The notes beneath the pieces were generated by a model. That model ran no database searches and was not told where the DNA came from. It worked only from the letters and a program-made list of their open reading frames with translations. From Stigmatella aurantiaca DW4/3-1 (GTDB lineage: Bacteria > Myxococcota > Myxococcia > Myxococcales > Myxococcaceae): DNA of 64,000 nt. Positions 21,369-30,770 of this stretch are shown piece by piece (position 1 is the stretch's first letter; the number at the start of each line of letters is the position of its first letter). A program made the translations under genes and the position numbers. The stretch is taken from the NCBI RefSeq assembly GCF_000165485.1, contig NC_014623.1:6218893-6282892 (forward strand), given 5' to 3'.

Positions 21369-21836
21369 ATGCGTACCCTCGTCATCGCCGCAGTTCTCAT
21401 GACTTCCCTCGCCGCCCACGCCAAGCCGTGGCAAGGCATCGAGCCGGGGGTGTCCAAACGGGATGAGATCGTCCAGAAATTCGGGGAGCCTTCCCGTGTC
21501 GTCACCTCGGAGGGCAAGGAGATCATCGCCTACTTCGGCAAGGAGGCCGTCAAGGGGACCCACCAGGCCCAGTTCCGGGTGGACCCAGGCACCAAGCTCG
21601 TCGAGCGCATCGACGTCTTCCCCGGGCCGGTCATCGACAAGGACACCATCGAGAACAGCTATGGGCCCGCCTGCCCGTCCGGCCCCGCGCCGGCCAGCCC
21701 CTGCTACCTCAAGAAGCTCACGGACGACTTCCGCACCTACTACCTCTACCCGAAGCTGGGCCTGGCCATCTTCTTCAACGAGGATGGCAAGACGGTGCAG
21801 TCGTTCATCTTCACCACGCTGAAGGCGGCGAAGTAA
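21369..21836 (+). CDS. exported protein of unknown function
   Basis: 155 residues from the ATG at 21369 (a GTG sits one codon earlier). A signal peptide ends near LAAHA-KPW. The mature part begins GIEPGVSKRDEIVQKFGEPSRVV, resembling the small BamE/SmpA-like or OmlA-like folds that start with a GMTRDEVxxxFGxP pattern; this is a loose resemblance. The stop lies 7 bp before the coaE start, so they are probably co-transcribed. Confidence 0.75.
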   Translation: MRTLVIAAVLMTSLAAHAKPWQGIEPGVSKRDEIVQKFGEPSRVVTSEGKEIIAYFGKEAVKGTHQAQFRVDPGTKLVERIDVFPGPVIDKDTIENSYGPACPSGPAPASPCYLKKLTDDFRTYYLYPKLGLAIFFNEDGKTVQSFIFTTLKAAK

Positions 21837-21843
21837 GCCCGCC

Positions 21844-22440
21844 TTGCGCATCTACGGACTGACCGGCGGGATCGCCTCCGGCAAGAGCACCGTGAGCGGC
21901 ATGCTGCGGGAGCTGGGCGCGCACGTGCTGGACGCGGACGCCATCGCCCGCGAGGTGGTGGAGCCCGGCACCCAGGGCCTGGCGGAGGTGGCCGCCCGGT
22001 TTCCCGGCGTCCTGGGCCCAGATGGCCGGTTGGACCGGGCAAAGCTGGGCGCCCGCGTCTTTGGCGACCCCGCCGAGCGCGCCGCCCTCAACGCCTTGCT
22101 CCACCCCCGCATCCGAGAGGCCTTCCTGGAGAAGACCCAGGCGCTCGACGCTCAGGGCGTGGAGCGCGTCCTCTATGACGCCCCCCTGCTCATCGAGAAC
22201 GGGCTGCACGTGGGCCTGGACGGGGTGGTGCTGGTGTGGGTGCCCCGGCCCCTCCAGAAGGAGCGGCTGAAGGCCCGGGACGCCCTGGAGGACGCCGCCG
22301 CCGAGGCCCGGCTGGCCTCCCAACTGCCCCTGGACGACAAGCGTCCCCATGCCACCTGGATGGTCGACAACTCCGGAGACCGGGAGGCCACCCGGGCCCA
22401 GGTGAAGGAAGTCTGGCGCGCCCTGCTCGCACGCGGCTGA
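21844..22440 (+). CDS. coaE: dephospho-CoA kinase
   Basis: 198 residues from a TTG start at 21844. It catalyses the last step of coenzyme A synthesis, phosphorylating the 3'-hydroxyl of dephospho-CoA. The P-loop is GGIASGKST (8-16), followed by the family motif DADAIAREVVEPG and the YDAPLLIENGL segment. No ATG fits before the P-loop, and the TTG start gives the standard N-terminus MRIYGLTGG. Confidence 0.95.
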   Translation: MRIYGLTGGIASGKSTVSGMLRELGAHVLDADAIAREVVEPGTQGLAEVAARFPGVLGPDGRLDRAKLGARVFGDPAERAALNALLHPRIREAFLEKTQALDAQGVERVLYDAPLLIENGLHVGLDGVVLVWVPRPLQKERLKARDALEDAAAEARLASQLPLDDKRPHATWMVDNSGDREATRAQVKEVWRALLARG

Positions 22441-22463
22441 GCGCCGGGTATGCTCCGCCCCCC

Positions 22464-23636
22464 ATGAGCGACAAGCGGAAGAAGCAGGGCACCGGCCCAG
22501 GCACGTACTTCGTCACCGGCTATCCGGGGTTCATTGGCAAGCGCCTGGTGGAGCACATCGCCCGCGAGGATCCCAAGGGCCACATCTATGCCCTGGTGCA
22601 ACCCAAGGTCCTCAAGGAGGCCCAGAAGCACGCGGCCGGGGTGAAGGAGGCCACGCTGGAGTTGCTCACCGGGGACATCGTGGACATGCACCTGGGGCTG
22701 TCGGGCGAGGAGTACCAGCGGCTGTGCGAGCGGGTGACCGACATCTATCACCTGGCGGCCGTCTCGCAGCTCAACGCTCCCAAGGAGACAACCTGGCGGG
22801 TGAACGTGGACGGCACGCGCAACATGCTGGAGCTGGCGCGGGACTGTGCTCACCTGCGCCGCTTCAACACCTTCTCCAGTTGCTACGTGTCCGGGGACCG
22901 GGTGGGCGTCATCGCCGAGGATGAGCTGGACCTGGGCCAGGGCTTCCGCAACCCCTACGAGGAATCGAAGTTCCAGGCGGAGAAGCTCGTCCAGCGCGCC
23001 AGCGCCACCTTGCCCATCACCATCTTCCGCCCCTGTTCGGTGGTGGGGGATTCACGCACGGGAGAGATCGACCGCTTCGAGGGGCCCTATTACCTGGGCA
23101 TCCTCCTGGTCACATCGCCCCTGGTGGCCCCCCTGCCCCTGCCCGGCAACGGCGTGGCACCACTCAACGTGGTGCCGGTGGACTTCGTGGTCGCCGCCGT
23201 GTGGCACATCTCGCGGGATCCCCGGGCCGTGGGCCGCACCTTCCACCTGGTGGACCCCAACCCCATGAGCGCCCGCCGCGTCTACGAGCGCATCGCGGAG
23301 AAGTCGAACCGGAAGCTGCCCCGCTTCCACCTGCCCGCCCGGGCGGCGGATGTCATGCTGCGCCTGCCCGTGCTCGAGAGGCTGGCGCGTCCCCAACGCG
23401 CCGCCATCAGCTACGTGAACCACCTGGTCATCTACAACTGCCACAACACGCTGGAGCTGCTGGACGGCACGGGCATCCGCTGCCCCCCGCTGGCCTCGTA
23501 CCTGGACCAGCTCGTGGCCTATGTGCGCGAGCAGTACCGCAAACGCCGCGAGGGCGCGGAGGTGGAGGATCCGCTCGACCATGCCTCCGCGTCCGGCAGC
23601 GAAGCCGCCGACGCCTTGCCTCCTTTGCCGCGCTAG
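22464..23636 (+). CDS. extended SDR / NAD-dependent epimerase-reductase family protein
   Basis: 390 residues. The N-terminal Rossmann motif is VTGYPGFIGKRL and the catalytic YxxxK is in NPYEESKFQAEK. The mid region IYHLAAVSQLNAPKETTWRVN is typical of thioester-reductase or male-sterility-type extended SDRs. The substrate is unknown; fatty acyl-CoA/ACP reduction or sugar epimerisation are both possible. It starts 23 bp after coaE. The C-terminus is a disordered acidic tail. Confidence 0.85.
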   Translation: MSDKRKKQGTGPGTYFVTGYPGFIGKRLVEHIAREDPKGHIYALVQPKVLKEAQKHAAGVKEATLELLTGDIVDMHLGLSGEEYQRLCERVTDIYHLAAVSQLNAPKETTWRVNVDGTRNMLELARDCAHLRRFNTFSSCYVSGDRVGVIAEDELDLGQGFRNPYEESKFQAEKLVQRASATLPITIFRPCSVVGDSRTGEIDRFEGPYYLGILLVTSPLVAPLPLPGNGVAPLNVVPVDFVVAAVWHISRDPRAVGRTFHLVDPNPMSARRVYERIAEKSNRKLPRFHLPARAADVMLRLPVLERLARPQRAAISYVNHLVIYNCHNTLELLDGTGIRCPPLASYLDQLVAYVREQYRKRREGAEVEDPLDHASASGSEAADALPPLPR

Positions 23637-23660
23637 CCCCGTTCCCAGAAGGAGTCCGTC

Positions 23661-25037
23661 ATGCGATCGCCGGAAACGTCGTGGATGGGTCTGTTGCTCG
23701 TGCTCCTGGTTGGAACCAGCGCAGGGGGAAATCCCCCCACCGCGGCGGCCCGTGCCACCGCCAACGGCAAGCCCGTGGCCGTCATCTCCGGCCCCGCCAC
23801 CGTGACGGAAGGCACCCCCACCCCGGTGACACTCGACGGCAGCGGCTCGACGGATCCGGACAACGATCCCTTGACCTACCAGTGGCGCCAGACGGCGGGC
23901 CCCGCGGTGACGCTCAGCAGCACCACCCACACCAAGCCCACCTTCCCCGTGCCGGCCGTCACCGCGGACACCCTGCTCACGTTCGAGCTGGTGGTCAACG
24001 ATGGCACCCTCGACAGCGAGCCGGCGGCGTTCAACGTGACGGTGACCCACGTGAACCAGCCCCCCACCGCGAATGCGGGGGAAGACCAGACGGTGAACGC
24101 TGGCGACACCGTGACGCTCAAGGGCTCCGCGAGCGATCCGGATGGGGATGCCCTCACCTATGCCTGGTCCGTGCTGAATCCTCCCGAGGGGATCGTCATC
24201 GAGCTGACGGGCGCGACCACCGCCACGCCCTCGTTCAAGGCGCCCTCCTTCACGACGGGCAAGCAACTCACGCTGACCTTCGTGCTCATCGTCAGCGCGG
24301 GCGGACAGACCAGCGCGCCCGACACCATCACGATCACCATCCAGATGCCCAACCGCCTTCCGGTGGGCAAAGCGCCGGCGAACTTCGAGGTGAAAGAGGG
24401 CACCGCCGTGACCCTCGACGCCAGCGAGAGTTCGGATCCGGATGAAGACGAGCTGACCTTCCTGTGGACCCAGATCGGCGGTCCCGTGGCGAAGCTGACC
24501 GGCTCGGACACGGCCAAGCTCTCGTTCACCACCCCCGAGGTCTTCACCAAGACGCTGATGACCTTCGTGCTGGTGGTCAAGGATGCGGGCGGCGCCGAGT
24601 CGGCCCCCGTGCCCGTCACCGTCACCATCCTCAACGTCAACAAGCCCCCCGTGGCGCATCCGCGCAAACTGCCCAGCGAGATCAACCCCGCCACCATCAC
24701 CCTCGATGCCACCACCTCCACGGATCCGGATGGAGATGCGCTGACCTATCAGTGGGAGCAGGTGGTGGGCTCGCAGGTGACGCTCTCATCCGCGACGGGC
24801 CCCACCGTGACCTTCGAGGTGCCGAAGACGGCCTTCGCCGTTCAGTTCCAGTTCAAGCTCACCGTCAAGGACACGAGCGGCGCTTCGTCCTCGGACGTGG
24901 TGGACGTGCTGGTGCTCGCGGAAACGGAGAACACCTCCGGCTGCTCCAGCACGGCCGCCAGCCCAGGGAGCCTGCTGGCGCTGTCACTGCTGGCGGGTGC
25001 CCTGCTGTCACGCCGCCGGCGCCTGTTCCACCGCTGA
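23661..25037 (+). CDS. exported cadherin/PKD-like repeat protein with MYXO-CTERM tail
   Basis: 458 residues. A signal peptide (about 1-25) is followed by four tandem immunoglobulin-like repeats of about 95 residues, each with a DGSxSxDPDxDxLTYxWxQ-type core (for example TDPDNDPLTYQWRQT). The C-terminus SGCSSTAASPGSLLALSLL plus RRRRL is a MYXO-CTERM-type sorting tail: Cys, hydrophobic helix, Arg cluster. Such tails anchor proteins at the myxobacterial surface after processing. The repeats are closely paralogous to those in the downstream metallopeptidase. Confidence 0.85.
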   Translation: MRSPETSWMGLLLVLLVGTSAGGNPPTAAARATANGKPVAVISGPATVTEGTPTPVTLDGSGSTDPDNDPLTYQWRQTAGPAVTLSSTTHTKPTFPVPAVTADTLLTFELVVNDGTLDSEPAAFNVTVTHVNQPPTANAGEDQTVNAGDTVTLKGSASDPDGDALTYAWSVLNPPEGIVIELTGATTATPSFKAPSFTTGKQLTLTFVLIVSAGGQTSAPDTITITIQMPNRLPVGKAPANFEVKEGTAVTLDASESSDPDEDELTFLWTQIGGPVAKLTGSDTAKLSFTTPEVFTKTLMTFVLVVKDAGGAESAPVPVTVTILNVNKPPVAHPRKLPSEINPATITLDATTSTDPDGDALTYQWEQVVGSQVTLSSATGPTVTFEVPKTAFAVQFQFKLTVKDTSGASSSDVVDVLVLAETENTSGCSSTAASPGSLLALSLLAGALLSRRRRLFHR

Positions 25038-25417
25038 GACATCCGCAGCACGCGCCGCGCCCGCACGGGTTTGACAGACGGGTGCCCCTTTCCCCGAATT
25101 CCACACAAGACATGTCTGGCTTTACTGGAAGCCTGACAAGCCGATGAAAAAACCGGGGCCCTCTTTTCATTGGTTCAGGGTCCTGGGTAGCATCCGCTTG
25201 CGTCCAAATGCATGGCATTGAACGCAACGGCCGTGGAATTCGTGCGGTGGAGTGCGGTGCTTGCACAACTTCGTTGACAGCAACCCCCCTGTGCCTCTCG
25301 CGCGTCAGCGTGCCGCTGCTCCTTCTTTTCCGTGTTGTCCGTGTCCGGCCTGCGGCTGAAAGCACTCCTGACACACGCCGTGCCCCCCATCCCCCGTTGT
25401 CCCCGGAAGGATTCCGT
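25038..25417. other. 380-bp non-coding gap upstream of the M36 peptidase
   Basis: No credible gene on either strand. It contains two TTGACA hexamers (25071-25076 and 25274-25279), but neither has a convincing -10 box at 16-18 bp, so no promoter is called. It presumably holds the peptidase promoter and leader. No strong hairpin was found. Confidence 0.5.
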
Positions 25418-28400
25418 ATGCGATTGCGGAAAAAGGTATTGACCGGTCTGTTGCTCGCGCCCCTTGTCAGCAGCCCCACGTGGGCCAAGGAGCGGGCCCT
25501 GTCCGATGCATTTCTCGCGCAGCGGCAGGAAAAAGCCCTGTCCATCACGCAGACCGCGCTCGAGGCGCGGGGCCTTCGCATCGCCCACTCCGAGGAGCGG
25601 CTGGGCGTGCCCACGGTCCTGTGGAACACGCGGCTCGGCACGGACCGCCCCCAGGCCTTCGCGGGCCAAGGCCCCGAGGCGGCCGCCCGCGCGCACCTGT
25701 CGCAAATCGCCGACATCTACCGCCTGGAACGGGAGGACATCTCCGGGGCCGTGCTCCACTCCGTCCACCAGCCCGCTCGGGGCCCCGTGGTGGTCCGCTT
25801 CACCCAGAAGGTGGAGGGCATCGAGGTCTTCCGCAGCGGCCTCAACGTCGCCCTGACCCGCGGCCATGAGCTCGTCGCCGTCACCGGCTACATGGCGCCG
25901 CACGAGGCCGTCGCCGCCCGCCGCCGCACGGTGGGCACGGACTTCCCGCTCGGGGCCCCGGAGGCCGTCGCCCGCGCCTTCAAGAACCTGACGGACACGG
26001 CCATCAGCGGCCGCTCGCTGGTGAGCGCCGGGACCCAGGGCGAGTTCGCCCACTTCGCGTTCGAACCTGGGGTGGCCACGGTGCTGCCCCACGCCATGGC
26101 CGCTCCCGCCCGGGCCAAGAAGGTCTTCTTCATGATGCCGGAGGGCCTGCGGCCCGCCTGGTACGTGGAGCTGAACGTCGGAACCAAGGGCAGCAGCGAC
26201 TCGGACTACCACTCCTTCGTGGTCTCCGCGTCGGATGGCCAGGTGCTGTTCAGCAACAACCTGACGGTGGAGGACTCCTTCTCGTTCCGGGTGTGGGCGG
26301 ATCCCACCTCGTTCATTCCCCAGGACGGCCCCCACGGCACCGAGGCCACCCCGCACCCCACGGGGGTGCCCGACTCCTACCAGGCGCCCTTCGTCGCGCC
26401 GGCCTTGATCACCCTGCAGAACGTGCCCTTCAGCCGCAATGATCCCTGGTTGGCACCGGGCGCCACCCAGACCACGGGCAACAACGTGGAGGCCTACGCC
26501 GACCTGCTCGCGCCAGACGGCTTCCAGCCAGGCGTGGACCTGCGCGCGGACATCACCGCGCCGGGTGCCTTCGACTACACCTATGACGTGACCCAGGCCC
26601 CAGGCTCCAGCGCCGTCCAGCGCAAAGCGGCCGTGGCGCACCTGTTCTACCTCAACAACTTCCTGCACGACTGGTACTACGACTTCGGCTTCGACGAGGC
26701 CGCCGGCAACGCGCAGCAGCTCAACTACGGCCGCGGCGGCGTGGAAGGCGACAGCATCAAGGCCGAGGCCCAGGACTACAGTGGCCGCAACAACGCCAAC
26801 ATGTCCACGCCGGCCGATGGCGCCCGGCCCCGCATGCAGATGTATGTCTTCGACGGCGTGCCGAACATCCAGGTGACAGCGCCCGCCTCCATCGCGGGCT
26901 CCCTCGACGCGGGCAGTGCCGCCTGGGGCAAGCTGGCCTACGATCTCACTGGCGAGTTGGTGATCCCCAATCCCTCGGGCATCACCGAGGGCTGTGAGCC
27001 TTTCCCGGCCAATGCCTTCTCCGGGAAGATCGTCCTGCTGGATCGCGGCACCTGCAACTACACCGTCAAGGCGCTCAACGCCCAGAACGCGGGGGCCATC
27101 GCGATCCTCGTGGCCAACAACGTGACGGCCGCCGCCGCCCTGTCGCTCGGAGGAGCGGATCCGGCCGTCACCATCGCGGCGGCCGGCCTCACCCAGGCGA
27201 CGGGCATCGCGTTGAAGAATGAGGTGAAGACCCACAACAGCACCATCGCGGTGAAGATGAAGAAGCAAGAGGCGTTCGACCGTGACGGCACGATCGACAA
27301 CGCCATCGTGGCGCACGAGTGGGGCCACTACATCAGCAACCGCCTCATCGGTAACGCCAACGGCCTGACGAACAACCAGGGCCGCTCCATGGGCGAGGGC
27401 TGGTCGGACTTCCACTCCTTGCTGATGGTGGTGCGAGAGGAAGACCGCAACCGGGCCGGCAACGCGCAGTTCCAGGGCGTCTACGCCATGGCGGGCTACA
27501 CGCAGAGTGGCGGCGCGAACAACGGCCACTACTTCGGCATCCGCCGGCTGCCGTACTCGACGAGCCTCTCCAAGAACGCCCTCACCTACAAACACTTCGC
27601 CACGGGCTCTGCCCTGCCCACCACGCACCCCATCAACGCCAGCTCGATGGCGGGCCTGGGCAACTCCCAGGTGCACGCGGGGGGCGAGGTGTGGTCCACG
27701 ATGCTGTGGGAGTGCTACGCCTCGCTGCTCAACGCTCACCCCTTCCAAGAGGCCCAGATCCGGATGAAGTCCTATCTGGTGGCCGCCTACAAGCTGACCC
27801 CCAACGCCCCCACCCTGCTGGAGGCGCGTGACGCGGTGCTCGCCGCGGCCGCCGCGTGGGATCCGGCCGACTACGCCCGGTTCCGCGCGGCCTTCGCCAA
27901 GCGTGGAGCGGGCGTGAGTGCCAAGGCGGCGGACCGCGCCTCCGTGGACCACGTGGGCGTGGTGGAGAGCTTCGAGAACGGCAACAACCTGGAAGTGGTC
28001 AGCATCCGCCTGGACGACAGCGTCTCCGGGTGCGACACCGACGGGGTGCTGGATGTGGGTGAGACGGGTCTGCTCCAGGTGACGGTGAAGAACACGGGCG
28101 CTGCGGCCTTGTCCTCCTTCACCGGCAGCGTGGCGGCCAGTGGCGCCTCCGCGGTCCTGGCGTTCCCCGCGGGCAACACGCTCAGCTTCACCTCCTTGCA
28201 GCCTTCCGCCACGGTGACGCGCAGCATCCAGGTCACTCTGACCAGCACCGTGCCTGGCACCACACCGCGCGCGGGGCTCACCATCACCTTCGACGAGCCC
28301 TCGATCCCAGCCGAGGCCAAGACCGCGAAGTACAACGGCCGCGTCCACTACGACGAGCGGCTCGGGCAGTCCTCCACGGAGGCCTTCGAGACCGAGGTGA

Positions 28401-30277
28401 CCCAATGGGTGTCCAGCCCCGTCAACCGCTGGGTGCCCCAGCTCGAAAAGGATGAGGACGGAACCCCCCGCCGGTATTTCCACGTGGCGGACGCCTCAGT
28501 CGTCTCCGATTTGAGCTTCACCTCGCCCTGGCTGAAGGTGAATCCCACGGGGAACTTCACCCTCAGCTACAAGTACCGCCACTCCCTGGAGGGCACCACG
28601 GGCAGCGCCGGTCCCGCCGCCCCCTGGTACGACGGCGTCGTCCTGGAGGTCACCACCGACGGCATCACCTGGGAGAACATCTTCACCAAGTACGGCGTCG
28701 TCGCGGGCCTCAATGGAACCCTGACCGCGGGCGACAATCCCCTGCTGGCCGTGCGCGCCCACGTGGGCCTGAACGGGGCCTTCCCGGGCTGGTCGGCGGC
28801 GACCGCCAACTTCGGCACACAGTTGGCCGACAAGAATGTCCGCTTCCGCTTCCGGATCGGCTCGGACAGCTCCACGGGGGCCTACGGCTTCGATCTGGAT
28901 GACGTGACGGTCACCAACGCCTCCACCCCCCCCTTCACCGCCCTGGTGGCCGAGAGCAGCGCGGGCGCCTCCTGCAACCGCCGCCCCGTGGCGGACGTGG
29001 GCCAAGCCGCCACCTCGGTGGCAGAGTTCGTCACCGTGGGCGGCGAGCTGGTGCGCAGCACGGTGACCCTCAATGGCACCGGCAGCGTCGATCCGGATGG
29101 CCAGGCCCTCACCTACCTCTGGACGCAGGTCAGTGGCCCGGCCGTCACCCTCTCGAATGCCACGTCCGCGACCCCCACGTTCGTGGCGGACGTGAGCAAG
29201 AACACCGTGCTCGGATTCCAGCTCGTCGTGAGCGACGGGACGGATGAGAGCCAGCCGAAGATCGCGGAAGTCGCCATCGTCAACGTCAACCGCAAGCCCG
29301 TGGCCGTCATCGCTGGCCCCGCCACCGTGGCCGATGGCACTGCCACGCCGGTGACGCTCGACGGCAGCAGCTCGACGGATCCGGATGGAGAGCCCCTGAC
29401 CTACACGTGGCGGCAGACGGTGGGGCCCGCGGTGACGCTCAGCAGCACCACCAGCGCGCAGCCCACCTTCGCCGTGCCCGCGGTCACCGCGGACACTCCG
29501 CTCACGTTCGAGCTGGTGGTCCGGGATGGTGCCGCCAACAGCGATCCGAAGACGTTCACCGTGACGGTGACCCACGTGAACCAGGCGCCCACCGCGAACG
29601 CGGGGGCAGACCAGACGGCGAACATCGGCGACACCGTGACGCTCCAGGGCTCCGCGACGGATCCAGAGGGAGAAGCCCTCTCCTATGCCTGGACCGTGGT
29701 GGCGCCCCAGGGGACCACCGTTGAGCTGACGGGCGCAAACACCGCCACCCCGTCGTTCACGGCACCGTCCGTGAGCGCCGGACAGCAGCTCACTCTGACC
29801 TTCCAGCTCGTGGCCAGCGCGGGCGGACAGACCAGCGCGCCAGACACCGTGACGGTCACTGTCTCGGGCCCCAACGTCAACAAGGCTCCCGTGGCCCATC
29901 CTCGCAAGCTGCCCAGCGACATCAACGCCTCCCGCCTCACCCTCGATGCCTCCACCTCCACGGACCCGGAGGGGGATGCACTGACCTTCCGGTGGGAGCA
30001 GGTTGCGGGCCCATCGGTGACCCTCTCGTCTACAACGGAGCCCTCCGTGAGCTTCGAGGTGCCGAAGACAGACTCCGCCACCCAGCTCCAGTTCAAGCTC
30101 ACGGTCACGGATACGGCCGGGGCCTCGTCTTCGGACGTGGTGGAGGTGCTGGTGCTCGGGGACAAGGACGACTCGTCCGGCTGCTCCAGCACGGGAGACA
30201 GCACGGGCAGCCTGATGGTGCTGTCGCTGCTGGCGGGGGTGCTGCTGTCGCGCCGCCGGTACCTGCCCAGCGCCTGA
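25418..30277 (+). CDS. secreted M36 (fungalysin-type) metallopeptidase with PA domain, PKD-like repeats and MYXO-CTERM tail
   Basis: 1619 residues from the ATG at 25418 (MRLRKKVLTGLLLAPL, signal peptide). A propeptide region (about 40-290) precedes the catalytic domain. A protease-associated segment (about 490-620, FSGKIVLLDRGTCNYTVKAL) sits inside it. The zinc motif HEWGHYISN is near residue 635, and the distal acidic region GEGWSDFHSLLM supplies the third ligand. A CARDB/galactose-binding-like segment, three or four PKD/cadherin-like repeats and a MYXO-CTERM tail (SGCSS, helix, RRRY) follow. Likely a surface-anchored or released protease for predation or nutrition. HEWGH replaces the commoner HEYTH/HEYGH, which still provides the Zn ligands. 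Confidence 0.93.
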   Translation: MRLRKKVLTGLLLAPLVSSPTWAKERALSDAFLAQRQEKALSITQTALEARGLRIAHSEERLGVPTVLWNTRLGTDRPQAFAGQGPEAAARAHLSQIADIYRLEREDISGAVLHSVHQPARGPVVVRFTQKVEGIEVFRSGLNVALTRGHELVAVTGYMAPHEAVAARRRTVGTDFPLGAPEAVARAFKNLTDTAISGRSLVSAGTQGEFAHFAFEPGVATVLPHAMAAPARAKKVFFMMPEGLRPAWYVELNVGTKGSSDSDYHSFVVSASDGQVLFSNNLTVEDSFSFRVWADPTSFIPQDGPHGTEATPHPTGVPDSYQAPFVAPALITLQNVPFSRNDPWLAPGATQTTGNNVEAYADLLAPDGFQPGVDLRADITAPGAFDYTYDVTQAPGSSAVQRKAAVAHLFYLNNFLHDWYYDFGFDEAAGNAQQLNYGRGGVEGDSIKAEAQDYSGRNNANMSTPADGARPRMQMYVFDGVPNIQVTAPASIAGSLDAGSAAWGKLAYDLTGELVIPNPSGITEGCEPFPANAFSGKIVLLDRGTCNYTVKALNAQNAGAIAILVANNVTAAAALSLGGADPAVTIAAAGLTQATGIALKNEVKTHNSTIAVKMKKQEAFDRDGTIDNAIVAHEWGHYISNRLIGNANGLTNNQGRSMGEGWSDFHSLLMVVREEDRNRAGNAQFQGVYAMAGYTQSGGANNGHYFGIRRLPYSTSLSKNALTYKHFATGSALPTTHPINASSMAGLGNSQVHAGGEVWSTMLWECYASLLNAHPFQEAQIRMKSYLVAAYKLTPNAPTLLEARDAVLAAAAAWDPADYARFRAAFAKRGAGVSAKAADRASVDHVGVVESFENGNNLEVVSIRLDDSVSGCDTDGVLDVGETGLLQVTVKNTGAAALSSFTGSVAASGASAVLAFPAGNTLSFTSLQPSATVTRSIQVTLTSTVPGTTPRAGLTITFDEPSIPAEAKTAKYNGRVHYDERLGQSSTEAFETEVTQWVSSPVNRWVPQLEKDEDGTPRRYFHVADASVVSDLSFTSPWLKVNPTGNFTLSYKYRHSLEGTTGSAGPAAPWYDGVVLEVTTDGITWENIFTKYGVVAGLNGTLTAGDNPLLAVRAHVGLNGAFPGWSAATANFGTQLADKNVRFRFRIGSDSSTGAYGFDLDDVTVTNASTPPFTALVAESSAGASCNRRPVADVGQAATSVAEFVTVGGELVRSTVTLNGTGSVDPDGQALTYLWTQVSGPAVTLSNATSATPTFVADVSKNTVLGFQLVVSDGTDESQPKIAEVAIVNVNRKPVAVIAGPATVADGTATPVTLDGSSSTDPDGEPLTYTWRQTVGPAVTLSSTTSAQPTFAVPAVTADTPLTFELVVRDGAANSDPKTFTVTVTHVNQAPTANAGADQTANIGDTVTLQGSATDPEGEALSYAWTVVAPQGTTVELTGANTATPSFTAPSVSAGQQLTLTFQLVASAGGQTSAPDTVTVTVSGPNVNKAPVAHPRKLPSDINASRLTLDASTSTDPEGDALTFRWEQVAGPSVTLSSTTEPSVSFEVPKTDSATQLQFKLTVTDTAGASSSDVVEVLVLGDKDDSSGCSSTGDSTGSLMVLSLLAGVLLSRRRYLPSA

Positions 30278-30304
30278 TCGGCACACCCTGATGCGTTGAT
30301 CGAG

Positions 30305-30333
30305 GGGCGGCCTCCGGGCCGCCCTTCTTTTTT
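30305..30333 (+). terminator. rho-independent terminator after the M36 peptidase
   Basis: An 8-bp perfect GC stem (30305-30312 with 30317-30324), a TCCG tetraloop and a T-rich run (30325-30333, eight T of nine). It lies 27 bp after the peptidase stop and 41 bp before the next start. Confidence 0.93.
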
Positions 30334-30374
30334 GTGGTAGATCCGGCCCTCTGAGTCACAGGCAGAGGCCCCGC

Positions 30375-30767
30375 ATGGCACGAGACATCCAAGCTGGAGA
30401 CACCTTTACCCATGTCCGCGAGTGCGATCGGTACCGGCCGATCTATTACGCGGGCGCTTCCGGGGACTACAACCCCATCCACACCGATCCAGAGGCCGGG
30501 AAAGCCGCGGGGCTCGGGGGCGTCATCCTCCAAGGCCTGTGCACGCTGGGCTGGGCGGTGGAGGCGGTGGCCGTCTTCGTGGGGGACCCCGGAAAGATCC
30601 GCCGAGTGAAGGTCCGCTTCTCACGGCCCGTCGTGCCCCAGGACACGCTCACCTTCGAGGGGCGTGTCACGGCCATCGCGGATGGACGGCTCACCGCGGA
30701 GGTCTCCGCGACCAATCAACGGGGCGAGGCGGTGCTCAAGGGCGCCATCATCGAGGCGGTGCTCTGA
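30375..30767 (+). CDS. MaoC-like (R)-specific hydratase/dehydratase subunit
   Basis: 130 residues. Single hotdog domain with the hydratase-2 signature: YYAGASGDYNPIHTDPEAG supplies the catalytic Asp and His. The following gene, 3 bp downstream, encodes a second hotdog protein lacking this motif. The arrangement resembles the HadA/HadB-type heterodimeric 3-hydroxyacyl dehydratase, in which one subunit carries the catalytic dyad. Acyl chain and pathway are unknown. A strong terminator separates it from the upstream gene. Confidence 0.9.
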   Translation: MARDIQAGDTFTHVRECDRYRPIYYAGASGDYNPIHTDPEAGKAAGLGGVILQGLCTLGWAVEAVAVFVGDPGKIRRVKVRFSRPVVPQDTLTFEGRVTAIADGRLTAEVSATNQRGEAVLKGAIIEAVL

Positions 30768-30770
30768 GCC

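Noticed and set aside
25071-25279. Two TTGACA boxes upstream of the M36 peptidase as promoters
   Set aside because: No acceptable -10 hexamer at 16-18 bp from either one.
25175-28483. 1102-codon open frame on the minus strand
   Set aside because: Antisense to the M36 peptidase. Its translation is His/Arg/Gly-rich without domains, the usual shadow of high-GC coding sequence.
29000-30277. PKD-like repeats as a CRISPR or phase-variable array
   Set aside because: Repeat units are about 95 codons, diverged and in frame; they are protein domains, with no short identical spacer-separated repeats.
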